Shown here piece by piece: positions 10,977 through 20,476 of a stretch of 24,019 nt of DNA. The stretch is from Earliella scabrosa (lineage: Eukaryota > Basidiomycota > Agaricomycetes > Polyporales > Polyporaceae). How positions within the stretch are numbered: position 1 is the stretch's first letter; each line of letters starts with the position of its first letter. Location of the stretch: contig JABYQQ010000045.1 of NCBI GenBank assembly GCA_022605405.1, forward strand, positions 1 through 24,019. The letters are read 5' to 3'. The position numbers and the translations under genes are program-made. Under the pieces are notes generated by a model. The model had not been told where the DNA came from, did no database searches, and saw only the letters and a program-made list of their open reading frames with translations.

Positions 10977-12191
10977 CTACATACGGTGCCCGGTAGTCCC
11001 GCAGCAATACACGATTCTTTTTCCGCCGCTCATCTCCAGAACTCTCTTCAGCAGGCCGTATGCCCTCCTCCGCTCCTGTCCCGAATGAACCGCCATCGTC
11101 TCTTGAAAGCGCCTCTCAATCCATCCCTCCACTTCGTCCGCCTGCGGCCGTGCTCCTGTTCTCTCCGCGATCCTCGCTTTCAGCGTGATGTCTTCAAAAG
11201 ACAGCGGAGTCTTCTTCGCCAACTGCGGCCAGCCTCGCTGCACTGGCAAAACGAGCAGCTTGTCCCACAACCTCTCACCTGGGTGAGCGTCCTCTGCAGG
11301 TCCTTCTCCCATTGCGTGCTTCACCGTCGCGTCGTTCGCCGCTCGCTGTTCCTCCACCGAGCCCACTGGTGTGACACACGCGCGATGATACCATCTCGCA
11401 CACTGTTCGCACCATAGGATGACCTCCCGCTCTGGCTCGTACCATCCGCCTTGTGGACATGTTGACGTACACATTCTCTCGATCGTCTACCCCAACAATG
11501 TTAGCTTTCGGCTCCCAATCTCTCCACTCCCGTTACTTACCGACATATCCACCCTATAGTTTGCTTCACCCGCACCTCTCTTCGCTACCTCAAGCGTCAC
11601 ATCCGTTCGCAACCACATCATCCCTGGCACGATCGGGTCTGCCACTGTCGCGCGTGGCTCGAACTGTACAACCCGCACCTCTCTGATGATCTCTGATCCC
11701 CATCCGATCCCATTGATCCCTGTGTACACCCACTGGTTCGCGCCTGACGTCACGGTCTCTCGTCGAGTACCTCCTCGCATCTCAAGCTGGTCGCTGCGTA
11801 CGTCAGATGCGCGCACCAGCATCCACACCTCAAGCGCGATCTATTGGCATCTTCGTCAGTATAACCTCCAACTCTGGCCGATCAATACGCTCACCTGTCC
11901 CCCTCGCTCGATCTGTCTGATCTCACCCACCCACACCCACACATTATCCCTCTTTCGCCCCCCCAACGTCGCCTGACCCATCTGATAACTGATCATATTC
12001 GTCAGCCCAATCCTTCGCTCTGTGGTGTCACGTACATCCCGCGTTTCACCACCTGCACACCGTTTACTACCGCTACCGATCAGCCCTGTTTCCTAACCTT
12101 TGTCCCTTCTGTCTGAACTCTTACCTCGACACTCTTCCATCACAACTCCTTCCTCCCACTCTCGCTGCCGCGGTTGTCTCTGGTTTGCCAT
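10977..12191 (-). CDS. BAH-like plus PHD-like zinc protein, copy A, 333 aa
   Basis: Exons are 12191-12125, 12066-12036, 11988-11895, 11840-11541 and 11486-10977, in frame, giving 333 residues. The third, fourth and fifth exons have the same lengths (94, 300, 510) as in copy D. Residues about 40-160 are the BAH-like part: DNVWVWVGEIRQIE, then GANQWVYTGINGIGWGSE, VRVVQFEPR, MMWLRTDVTLEV. The PHD-like part follows: C170, C174, then C190EQC193ARWYH198RAC201. A helical stretch with TPLSFEDITLKAR comes next, and the chain ends RIVYCCGTTGHRM, with a Cys/His pair that may supply the last zinc ligands. BAH and PHD modules usually read nucleosomes and histone tails; the exact ligand is unknown. The upstream spacer contains tandem repeats and the GATC..GCGC motif. 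The split of the first two exons is the least certain part; the zinc exon is clear. Confidence 0.72.
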
Positions 12192-12372
12192 TCGTCGATG
12201 TGTCATAGGTTTGGCAGACAGTGTATGGTTGGCGCTTAGAACCTTCTCGCACACTGCCTTTTGCAGTCTCCTTCCATCAATCCCACGAGACCCTTGATCC
12301 GGCATCCTCCGGTCGACCCGTCCTGATGCCATCACCTGCTGTTCCCTATATGCTTCCCCGGCTTCTCTCCCC

Positions 12373-12436
12373 GTGCGGTCGGCCGCACTCGACTCTCCCC
12401 CTCCCCTCACCCCAGTGCGGTCGGCCGCACTCGACT
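12373..12436. repeat. Two hairpins GTGCGG-TCGG-CCGCAC, 42 bases apart
   Basis: Two exact 22-base copies of GTGCGGTCGGCCGCACTCGA(CT) start at 12373 and 12415. Each is a perfect 6-base stem with a TCGG loop. The satellite at 20-23 kb has the same stem and the same ACTCG flank but the loop CCGA, the reverse complement, as if only the stem-loop had flipped. Confidence 0.85.
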
Positions 12437-12604
12437 GTCCCCTTCGATCACTTGTCCGAGCACCCAGTTCTCTCAGCCATCTCTCCCCCGCCAGCCTCTG
12501 CCGAATACGTCCACTTCCTAATATCACCTTATCGACTTAATCCACTATCCATCGTTCCCCATTAGCACCCTACTTGCTATTCGTCTCTCCACCGCTCCGA
12601 CCTC

Positions 12605-12620
12605 TTAGGGTTTAGGGTTA
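12605..12620 (+). repeat. Short telomere-like run
   Basis: The sequence TTAGGGTTTAGGGTTA contains two GGG units of TTAGGG/TTTAGGG type. It is far too short to be a telomere but may be a relic of telomere repair or a protein-binding site. It may also be chance. Confidence 0.5.
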
Positions 12621-12963
12621 CAACAGGTACGTGCTCCCCTTCCACCGGCACAACGCCGAGAGATGCACCGTCAGTGGCTACATCTTCCTCTGTCCACCCC
12701 ATGTCGCGGCCAAACATGCATCTCGGTCCCCTTATTTCAACAAGCTCTTCTCATCACCCTTGTTCTCACTGTAACACCACACGACCTCTCCGTCCTCTCG
12801 TTCGACCTCGTGCCTCTCGCAACCTTTGCCGGACTACCTCATCATCCCACATTCCGTTGCAGTGAATTCCTGTTCATTTCGCTCCTTAATCCTGTTGCTT
12901 CATCCACCTACTGCATGTCGTTCCACGCCTTCTGCTGGCAGCACTCCGACCGCCCACTTCAGC

Positions 12964-13057
12964 TGCTCAGCGCCAGCCCGATCGTCATTTGCTCAGCGCC
13001 AGCCCGCTCGTCATTTGCTCAGCGCTCCTCTGATCGTCATTTGCTCGGCGCTTGATC
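12964..13057. repeat. Tandem repeat, period 26-27 bases, about 3.5 copies
   Basis: Units start with GCTCAGCGCC or GCTCAGCGCT / GCTCGGCGCT at 12964, 12991, 13017 and 13043 and share GATCGTCATTT before the next unit. The last unit grades into the GATC palindrome cluster that follows, so the two repeat types may share an origin. Confidence 0.8.
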
Positions 13058-13324
13058 TACTGGCTGCTCCGCGCTTGATCCGGTGTCCGATCGGCCTCGA
13101 GCCGATCCCTGCACAGCTCTAGATCACACTGTGATCGGTGCCTAACTTTCATTTTGATCGCCGCTCGATCTGACGTCTCATCGGTCCGACTCCCCGTATG
13201 CTGTGCAATCGGCGCCTGATCGCTGGGCTGATCGGCGCTTGATCGTCCGGTTCTCGTTCCCTGTTCGTCGCTCGATCATTGGGCTTATCGGCGCTTGATC
13301 GACTTGGCGATCGGCGCTTGATCA
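13043..13324. promoter_or_regulatory. Cluster of TCGGCGCYTGATC palindromic motifs
   Basis: At least five copies of TCGGCGCTTGATC or TCGGCGCCTGATC occur here (near 13045, 13212, 13231, 13288 and 13311), plus degenerate copies such as GATCGCCGCTCGATC near 13157. The best copies read GATCGGCGCTTGATC, almost an inverted repeat. Spacing is irregular, which favours a multi-site binding region over a simple satellite. It ends about 100 bases past the stop of copy B and lies about 0.85-1.1 kb upstream of copy A. Confidence 0.5.
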
Positions 13325-13421
13325 CTTCCCCTCCGTCGTCTGCCATAGGCATCATTGCTTGCAATCATGGATACAAACTTACACCTCCAACGTTACATGC
13401 TGTCTCAACTGCGACGGTAGG

Positions 13422-14661
13422 TCAGATGACGTGTGACTGGAAGCACCTGTACACCACACGGTGAGCTGGAATCCGCTCCAAAGCCTCTTCCAACAACTCC
13501 ATCGCCTTCGCCTCGTCGTCTTTATCCAGGACCGCTCCATTCGAGATCAGGTTCTCGCTCACCCAGTCGTCCACGTCGTCCGGGCAGCCCCCCATATCGT
13601 GCTGTACCTCAGCCGCCAGCAAGAGCTCCTCGAACGACAGCGGCGTACCTAGAGCGACCTCTGGGATGTGTCGCTGCACCAGCATCACGACCAACTTCCC
13701 CCACCGCACCTTGTCCTCTTCAGCCCCCTCGCCAAGGTCGTCCTTCAACCTCCGAGGGAGAGCGTCGCCTTGATACTTGCGCATCCTTGACAACACCCCG
13801 AGCGGCGTCAGACAGTCCCTGTGGTACCACACTTCGCACTCTGGGCATCTGATCAGCACGTCGCGCTCGGGCTCGTAGTGCTGATCGTGAACGCAGCACT
13901 CCTCGTCGCATGCGGACCAAGTCGCCTGCTCGTATATGTCAGATCAACGCCAGCCCTTTCGCAGAGCTGTTACTCACCGATGCGTCTGTCTCGTACACCG
14001 GTTTCCCTTTGTGCCACGACTTCAGGTCCAGCCGAACGTCGGTCCGTAGCCACAGCATCTCTGGCAGAATCACGGCCATGTCCGGCCGTTCCGGGGTGAA
14101 GACGACCACCCTTCCCTCCTCGATGAGATCCCGAGCCCACACCAACGCGTCGATGTTCGTCAGCACACACTGCCACTCGCCCCGCACATAAAACTCACGC
14201 GGCAGCCCATCGTCGCTGGGGCATAGCCGCCCCTCCTTCAGATTGGACACCTCGCTCCCTCGCTCCACCAACGACACGCGTGCCACGCCCTATTCTCTCA
14301 GTCAATCCCCGATCGATCAGTCTACGTTTGAGACTCACCTTCTTTTCATCCTTTGAGAGCTTCAACTCCTCCACATAAACCAGTACGTCCGTCCCGATGA
14401 AGTGAGGTTTGAATGCCACTCTTGCCATCCGCCATCTGTCCCCGCCGTGACCAACGTCCTGTCAGCAGTTGCTGGGACACAGCATTCACGGTGCCGTGAT
14501 ACGTACACCTCGCCCTTGCATATGTCGCCTTGCTGCACTGTCAATAACGTCAGTGCCATGTCCGCCCCTCCCGGTCGTCGACACTTACGTTCCAGGCTCT
14601 CCACTTCTGTTGCTCGCGCAAACATATCGGTCCGCGGCGGTTGTCGATCCGCGGCCTCCAT
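13422..14661 (-). CDS. BAH-like plus PHD-like zinc protein, copy B, 342 aa
   Basis: Exons are 14661-14589, 14532-14490, 14435-14339, 14289-13978 and 13925-13422, in frame, giving 342 residues. The start MEAADRQPPRTDMFARATE matches the short first exons of the other copies. BAH-like residues run from about 40 to 175: TDVLVYVEELKLSKDE, EFYVRGEWQCVLTNIDALVW, VVVFTPERPD, MLWLRTDVRLDL. The PHD-like part has C181, C185, then C202PEC205EVWYH210RDC213. The helical tail carries TPLSFEELLLAAE and ends VVYRCFQSHVI with C336 and H340. The fourth exon is 12 bases longer than in the other copies. It is the most acidic copy in its tail. Its own 5' spacer (14662-15062) lacks the GATC motif cluster. Confidence 0.72.
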
Positions 14662-15062
14662 TGGCTACACCTTCCCGCAGTTACACAGATGTATAGCGTT
14701 TCAGAGATGTAAAGCGTTGAGTTGATCAGCGACAAGCATCAAAGCAGGGACAGTCTGTGCTGCAGTGCAACCTCGGCGTTGGTCAACAACGTGAATTTCC
14801 CACAGGTCACGTGCTTCGATGCCACATGGATCCGGATCATGTCGGCTTCGAAACGGCACCTGGTCCTTCAGTTTGGTGCATTTCCGAAGCCGACATCCCC
14901 CGGCCGCACACCTATAGGTGGTTACACATATACGCTCAACCAGTCCACGCACACATCTCACCATTCTGTCACGCTTATATCTAAGTACACTTCACTCTCC
15001 CAGCCTGAGTCACCCCTCCGCTCCGTATCCTCACAATCCTTACCCTCATTTTCCCCACCCGC
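14662..15062. other. Spacer between copies B and C, no gene
   Basis: This holds the 5' flank of copy B and the 3' flank of copy C. A minus-strand frame is open at 14701-14964 but has no splice or family support and is Cys/Arg-rich in a way expected of noncoding GC-rich DNA. TGATCAGCGACA near 14724 weakly recalls the GATC motif. Confidence 0.45.
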
Positions 15063-16286
15063 CTACACGACATGACCGCGCGGACACTCGTACACCATTC
15101 GCTTGCTCGGTCCTTCCCCTACCACCCTCCATAGCATCTCCTGAGCCTCCAGTCGGTCCACGTCCGAATGGATGGACATAGTCGTGTTGAACTCCCTCGT
15201 AATCCATTCTCCAATGTTCGTCGGCGGAGCGTTCCGTTCTTCATGTTCGCGTCTAGCCTTCAGTACAATCTCCTCTAGGGAGAACGGCCCTCGAAGGTAG
15301 ATGTGCGGCAATCTTCTCTGGACCGCTAGGGCGATCAGGTTGGCCCACCGCCCATGCCACACGTCGTCCGGCTCGGTAGGTTGATACTTCAACAGCTCCG
15401 GCACTCGCTCCTTGTCGAACCTCAGGAGAGTGCTCAGCGGCCCTAACATGTCAATGCACGCCTCGTGGTACCACCGCCGGCACTCTTCGCACCAGAGCAC
15501 TACGTCCCTTTCCGGGTCGTATGTACCCATCGCCGCGCACCGCTCCTGGCATATCTCCTCCATCGTCTGTCCATAGTCAGTTTCCCCCTCTGTAGGCGAA
15601 CTACATTGAGGCTCACCCTAACGTCTACCCAGTATTGCGTCGTATCGTCCGCGCCTCCACCTCTCGCCAGCGTTACATCAGTCCTCAGCCACAGCATGTC
15701 GGACAGCACCGGATCGGCCGAAGCGACCGCAGGATTGAATGCGACGATCGGGGCTTCTTCTATGAACTCCGAACCCCATGCGTATGTGCTGATGTCCGTG
15801 TACACCGCTTGCCTTGCACCGCTAACGAAGAACTCCCGCGGAGCCACCCCGTTTCCAACAATGTCATCCGTGTTGATCTCGCATACCTCCTGGACGAGGT
15901 ATACCTCCATAACTGGCTATAACATCAGTCAGCCCGGGTTCCTTTGCGTTGAGTGTACTCACCAGTCCCTCCTTCTTCGTCAAGCGTATCTGGTCCACGT
16001 ACACCCACACGTCGTTCATTCTGTCTCCACCAAATATCACGTTCTGGATCAGCCAGCTGCCGTCCCGCCGCCCCGCATAAGTCTCGTCTCTGTCATATTC
16101 CCAACTCGTCTGCTGCGGCTTACATTTCCCCGACGTTCACAGTTATGTGGCCATTAACTCCTGTATCGATACATCGTCGTCGTCGTCCCCATTGAGGATT
16201 TTTACCCACTCACCTTCATACGTCACTGTCTCCATCGGTGTCGCTCGCATCCACAAATCCTGTCTGGGCTTCTGTGTTTGAGACAT
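15063..16286 (-). CDS. BAH-like plus PHD-like zinc protein, copy C, 335 aa
   Basis: Exons are 16286-16214, 16160-16124, 16056-15963, 15916-15617 and 15566-15063, in frame, giving 335 residues. Third and fourth exons are 94 and 300 bases as in copies A and D. The BAH-like part reads DVWVYVDQIRLTKKEG, REFFVSGARQAVYTDIS, YAWGSEFIEEAPIVAFNP and MLWLRTDVTLARGG. The zinc part has C174, C178, then C194EEC197RRWYH202EAC205. The tail has GPFSLEEIVLKARREHEE and ends MVYECPRGHVV with C329 and H333. This copy shows the cleanest BAH resemblance: the E-F-F-V-S ... V ... I ... V-A-F order matches the 'elfls..d.i...si.g...v' end of BAH domains. Only 195 bases separate its start from the stop of copy D, so its promoter is short or overlaps that gene's 3' end. 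Confidence 0.75.
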
Positions 16287-16481
16287 GTCGGTTGTGCCTG
16301 GTGGTCGGTGACGCGTCCAAGTTGGTGATGACCTCAGCACATATGCACGTGGTTGCCACGTTCCCTCTTGTTTGTACACCGTGTTTGTATACTCATGTTT
16401 GTACACTCGCTCACACCACGACCCAGGTTCGACCACCGAGTATACCTAACCCCACCCGTTGTACATGCTCGCTATCGACGT

Positions 16482-17716
16482 TTACATCAAGTGTTTCTTA
16501 GGGCACCGGAACATCACCGTCTCGTTCGAGTCCTTCTCCAACAGCCGCTTCAGCACCCGACGCACATCCTTCCTACGCTCCGCCTCATAGGACGGGTGTT
16601 GCTCCCTGATCGCGGTCGCAATCCAGTCCTTCATGTTCCTCGGGACCTCTCCGGTCTCCTGATACTGCTCGCGAGCTTTGACGATGATCCGCTCGAAAGA
16701 CAGTGGCGTGCCTTTGTAGTCCTGTGGCCAGTGCCTTTGCAGAGGGAGCGCCAGCAGCCTTCCCCACATCGTAGCGTTCTCGCTGGCAGCGCTCGCATCG
16801 CTTCCTCCGTAGTTCAGCCAGTCCTGGATCTTGTCTTCCTTCTCCGCTCGGAACCACCCCAGGGTCGCGAAGGGCTCCACGCAGTCGATGTGGAACCACT
16901 TCCGGCAGTCTTCGCAGTACCGCACCACGTCCCTCTCAGGGCGATAGTTTCGGCGGTGCACGCATTCTCTGCCGCACATCGAGAGCATGTTCTGTAAACC
17001 ATTTGTCAGCCATCCGCGTTTGGTATATATATCATCTTTGTCGCTCACACTGAGATCCATCGCGTAAGTCGCCTGTCCGCCCTTCCAACTCACCACGCTC
17101 AACGTCATGTCCGTTCGAATCCACGGCATTCCCGAGAGTATCACGTCAGCACGCGTTCGCAGAGGCTCAAGCACACCAACCTCCACCTTCTCAACCAGGT
17201 CGCTCCCCCAGATTCGCCCGGTCACGTCTGTCAGCACGTATTGTTCGTGCCCGTCGACGAAGATCTCGCGACCACCCTCAGCGTGCGGTTCCAGCTGGTC
17301 GATTGACAGCTGTCGACAGGAAACTACAAGCCTTATCTCCAAGGCCACCTGTGTGTCGTCGCTCGTTAGTCCACCATCTCGTTCACCACTATGTCCTTGA
17401 CACGCACCTTCCGATCCGCCTTGGTGATCCCTATCACCTCGATGCGCGCCAGGATGTCGCGCATATGCTGGTTCCGAAGATCCGCCTGTCTCACCTGCCA
17501 ACTGTGTAGATACGCCTCAGTCCCGTTATGCATCCTCAGCGATGCGTTCTCTTACATCTCGTGCACCTTGATGTCGTGCGCTCCACCTGCACAGGACACA
17601 CGCTAGTCAGATGCTTCGCCTAAGTACTCTGCCTCCGTATACTCACTTGTGGCCTCTTCGACCTTCTGCGTCCGCCTGAAGAGATCCTTCCTCGGCCCTT
17701 TCACGCTTGCACTCAT
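16482..17716 (-). CDS. BAH-like plus PHD-like zinc protein, copy D, 334 aa
   Basis: Exons are 17716-17647, 17586-17556, 17501-17408, 17348-17049 and 16991-16482, in frame, giving 334 residues. The first exon encodes MSASVKGPRKDLFRRTQKVE. An in-frame TAA near 17550 is removed because GTAAGA there is a splice donor, and the paralogues place an intron at the same point. The BAH-like part reads MRDILARIEVIGITKADRK, REIFVDGHEQYVLTDVTGR, IWGSDLVEKVEVGVLEPL and MPWIRTDMTLSVV. The zinc part has C171, C175, then C191EDC194RKWFH199IDC202. The tail has TPLSFERIIVKAREQ and ends VMFRCPKKHLM with C328 and H332. Copies A and D share four exon lengths of five, so they may be the closest pair in structure, although they are the two ends of the tandem array. 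Confidence 0.75.
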
Positions 17717-18086
17717 CTTCGCCCGTGACGTTGTTCGTGAGTCCGTTCGCTTAGCCGTCGCTTGAGTGCCGCCTAGTAAGACGCAGATCGGAGATGTACG
17801 ACGTAGAGTGTGGTCACCGACCACGATGGTCAATGGTAGAGACAGAAGTGGTCTCGCTCCGCCCACTCGACGCGTCAGCGCTTTCCCGAACATCACGTGC
17901 TCATGACATCAACCCCCAACCCCAACTTGGCCCGCCTCTGGAGTCTCAATACTGCTATTAACACCCCTTCTACCTGCGACAGTCAAGATATTTGGTTGTA
18001 CTTTCGCACATTCCCAACTCTTCCGTACAGCCTTCCTGCCTGGCTACTGCTCGCGAACATTCGTCCTCGCTCACCACTCATCGCGC
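17717..18086. other. Spacer between copy D and the RING gene, no gene
   Basis: A minus-strand frame runs from 17896 into the first exon of copy D, so a longer N-terminus for copy D is formally possible. The paralogues all start at the equivalent of 17716, so I treat this as its 5' flank. The remainder is the 3' flank of the RING gene. Confidence 0.5.
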
Positions 18087-18928
18087 TCACAGTCCACCCA
18101 CCGCGTACAGTTGTCTGAGCACGTCCACACTGTTGCGTAGTCCCACGTTCAGGAATGGCTCGTCCACCTCGCAAGGGTGCCGGCAAACCGGACATCGAGC
18201 TGCAGTACCCTGCTGAACATCATCCACCGCCGTCCCGTCCTCCTCCCCGTTCTCGTCAAACTCCGGGTAGCTCAGCTCGACTTCGTCTATACTCATCATC
18301 ATCACTACGTCTCCCTCCTCCACGAGAGCCGTCTCATCTAGGTCCCTTTGGACTTCTGCTCGCCTGTGTTCGCTCGCGCACCCCTCGCATATGTTGTGAC
18401 CGCACCTGTAGCTGTTCGCGATGGTTTGGGTAACGTATGGTTAACTCTTTGCAGCCACTCACCTGTGTGTCACTTCGCCCATGCACACCGGACACCGCAG
18501 TTCATCTTGTAGCTGTCGCAACAGCCGGCCCATTTCCTGCGCAGGTGACCCAAGCTCGTTACCTCTCTGACACTTCACTTGTGAACTTCACCCCACTTAC
18601 CAATCCCCGTGTCTCGTCCAGACTACCCCAGCTTTCGTTATCCCCGGTGTCAGGCCTCTGTCGTTTCGCTCCAACTCAGTACACACCGCTCCCTGATGAT
18701 CTCCTTCCTGCGCACCTTGAAATTGCCTATACGCTCATCACCTGTAGTAGCCGATGTTGTGCTTCCTATACGTTCTATACTGCACCGTCCCAGCGCTCTT
18801 GCCAATCGGCACTATGGCGAGTCAGTCAGCCTTAAGCCACGTTGCTGCGCTCCAACGCCCACCTGGTCCTCCTCTGACATTCCCCTTATCCATCTTTCAA
18901 TTTCCGTAGTACACCACTTATTCTCCAT
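18087..18928 (-). CDS. RING-finger protein, 202 aa, probable E3 ubiquitin ligase
   Basis: Exons are 18928-18863, 18811-18742, 18674-18601, 18536-18463 and 18411-18087, in frame, giving 202 residues. The zinc ligands follow the C3HC4 order: C85PVC88, C98GH100NIC103EGC106, then C168PVC171. Such RING domains recruit a ubiquitin-loaded E2 enzyme. The loop between C106 and C168 is 61 residues and strongly acidic (VEEGDVVMMMSIDEVE, YPEFDENGEEDGT), longer than the usual spacing at this place. A short helix (EMGRLLRQLQDELR) leads into the RING. There is no membrane segment. The C-terminus LRNSVDVLRQLYAVGGL is hydrophobic and may be a binding helix. The first three exons rest on splice phase only; the last two are firm. 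It is on the same strand as the BAH-PHD-like array and just upstream of it, with a GATC..GCGC motif about 90-100 bases before its start. Confidence 0.72.
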
Positions 18929-20100
18929 GCCTCGCCGAATTCACAAAGCGATTTCAAGTATGAGACACCGATGTCAGTGCGCGAGCGAGAGATGATCAGA
19001 CGCCCATCCGCTGGCAATCAGGCGCTGATCTCCTGATGATCAGCCGCCCATCACCACGTGTCGCACGGCAACTTCCGCCTGCCACATCTATCCCTACACG
19101 CTCTCAACACGCTCTCCCCTGACGTCCGGGTTCACTACCTACCTATCGACACTGTTGAACAGTATATCCACCGGTTTTTGTCTCCTCCTACGTCGCGCAG
19201 GCTCCCCGGTCGTCCATCCTTTACGATGCGCATCGCCAGCGACACACTAGCTCCTTCTCGTCTTCACTCTCCACCATAGCAGGGCCCAAGCCCACCGAAC
19301 CTCTGAGCCTCCTCCACCATATGTTTGTGGTAAAATTGGACTCCAATTATTGTATTATTATTGTATTTTCTGTACCTTTCACAATTTCATTGCTCGCCGT
19401 CCGACAGTCCAGTCGCTCACCCTCGCTCACCCTCGCTATTCCCTCGTTCGACACCCCACCGTCTCCCATCGACTGTCGTACCATGTCTCTTAGCGAAACC
19501 CAAATCACCGGCACACCACTGTGATGCCTGTAAGGCAGAGTGCTCTATACCCTCCACGCCGCACGGTTGGCAGGCGGAGAGAGCATGTCGTCGCTAAATA
19601 GGCATCTTTCATCATTCACGTCAGATCCCACCATCGCATGGTGCTCTGTCTGTCATCGGTTAGTATCACACAAAAACTGCCCCTCTCCTTCTGCATGTTG
19701 CTCCACAGTGATATTCGGCTGAAATCTGCGTTCCTACATCACTTTCACCAAACTTAGGGTCATGGTGTTTGTCTCTGATCGTAACTCCGCACTGTTCTCT
19801 TCACAGAGTCAGCACCCGCCAAGGCTCACACAACACCCATGGGCCAAACCAAGCACATTCTCATAGAATACCTGCCGGGGTGACGCTACCACACCACACA
19901 ATCAATTTCTCACTGCTCATCCCGGCTTCATTCTATTGTCACCCTTGTCCGCACCATCTCCCCCAGTCATCGCTCATATTGACAGGGCCTAAAGGTAATT
20001 CAGCTCCGGGTTGGAGCAAGGTCAGAGCTGGAATTGTATAGTGTTTTTGTTATATATTGTTCTTATGGTGCTCTTGCGGATAGTATTCTACTACAGTCTC
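18929..20100. other. Intergenic, C/T-rich, no gene supported
   Basis: This 1.2-kb stretch separates the RING gene from the satellite. Open frames are short and overlap on both strands without splice support. Near 19410-19440 there is a minor run of CTCGCTCACC units. Base composition becomes more A/T-rich towards 20040, at the border with the satellite. Confidence 0.5.
18991..19052. promoter_or_regulatory. GATC motif pair upstream of the RING gene
   Basis: CAATCAGGCGCTGATC (about 19015-19030) is the reverse complement of GATCAGCGCCTGATTG and so matches 14 of 15 bases of the motif at 7188-7202. It is flanked by two copies of GATGATCAG[AC]CGCCCATC (near 18992 and 19036). It lies just upstream of the minus-strand RING start at 18928. 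Confidence 0.5.
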
Positions 20101-20476
20101 TCAGTATGAACGCTGCGCGGCGCGCCTCGCCGCACTGTATGTCGGTGTCAGCCAACTGCGGCCTGCCGCACTGTGTACCACCGTGGCCTGCTGCACCCCG
20201 TGTGATATGGGCTCGTGGTCCACTGCGGCCAGCCGCACAGTACTCCACTACAGTCTGGCCAAGTGTCTTACACTGCGGCTTGCCGCACTGTACGTCACAC
20301 TGGACATGCTCATCTCATCTCATCTCATGTACCTTGCTGCTCTCAGCGCTCAAGTCAGACCACTGCGGCCGACCGCACTCACATCCCCTGCCACCTGTCA
20401 TATTACACCACTGCCTCGCATGTACTCATTAGGCTTCAAACAAGCGCCCTCACTACTATGTGTGCCGCTGCCCTCA

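Larger units (their letters stand above)
12192..13421. other. Repeat-rich spacer between copies A and B, no gene
   Basis: This 1.2-kb spacer holds four distinct repeat features listed separately: a hairpin pair, a telomere-like run, a 26-27-base tandem repeat and a cluster of GATC palindromes. Open frames here are built from the repeats or are C/T-rich shadows. It must also contain the promoter of copy A (at its low end) and the 3' untranslated region of copy B. Confidence 0.6.

Noticed and set aside
10986..11417. Plus-strand 143-residue frame opposite BAH-PHD-like copy A
   Set aside because: It is the mirror of the zinc-finger exon, whose protein is conserved in three other copies. No homology or splice support exists for the plus strand.
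11958..11964. Possible homopolymer frameshift in copy A at a C run
   Set aside because: On recount the run has seven bases, which keeps the frame and gives an alignment to copy C without gaps.
17548..17556. Premature TAA making copy D a pseudogene
   Set aside because: The TAA lies in GTAAGA, a good donor. Splicing to 17501 removes it, restores phase and matches the intron position in copies A and C.
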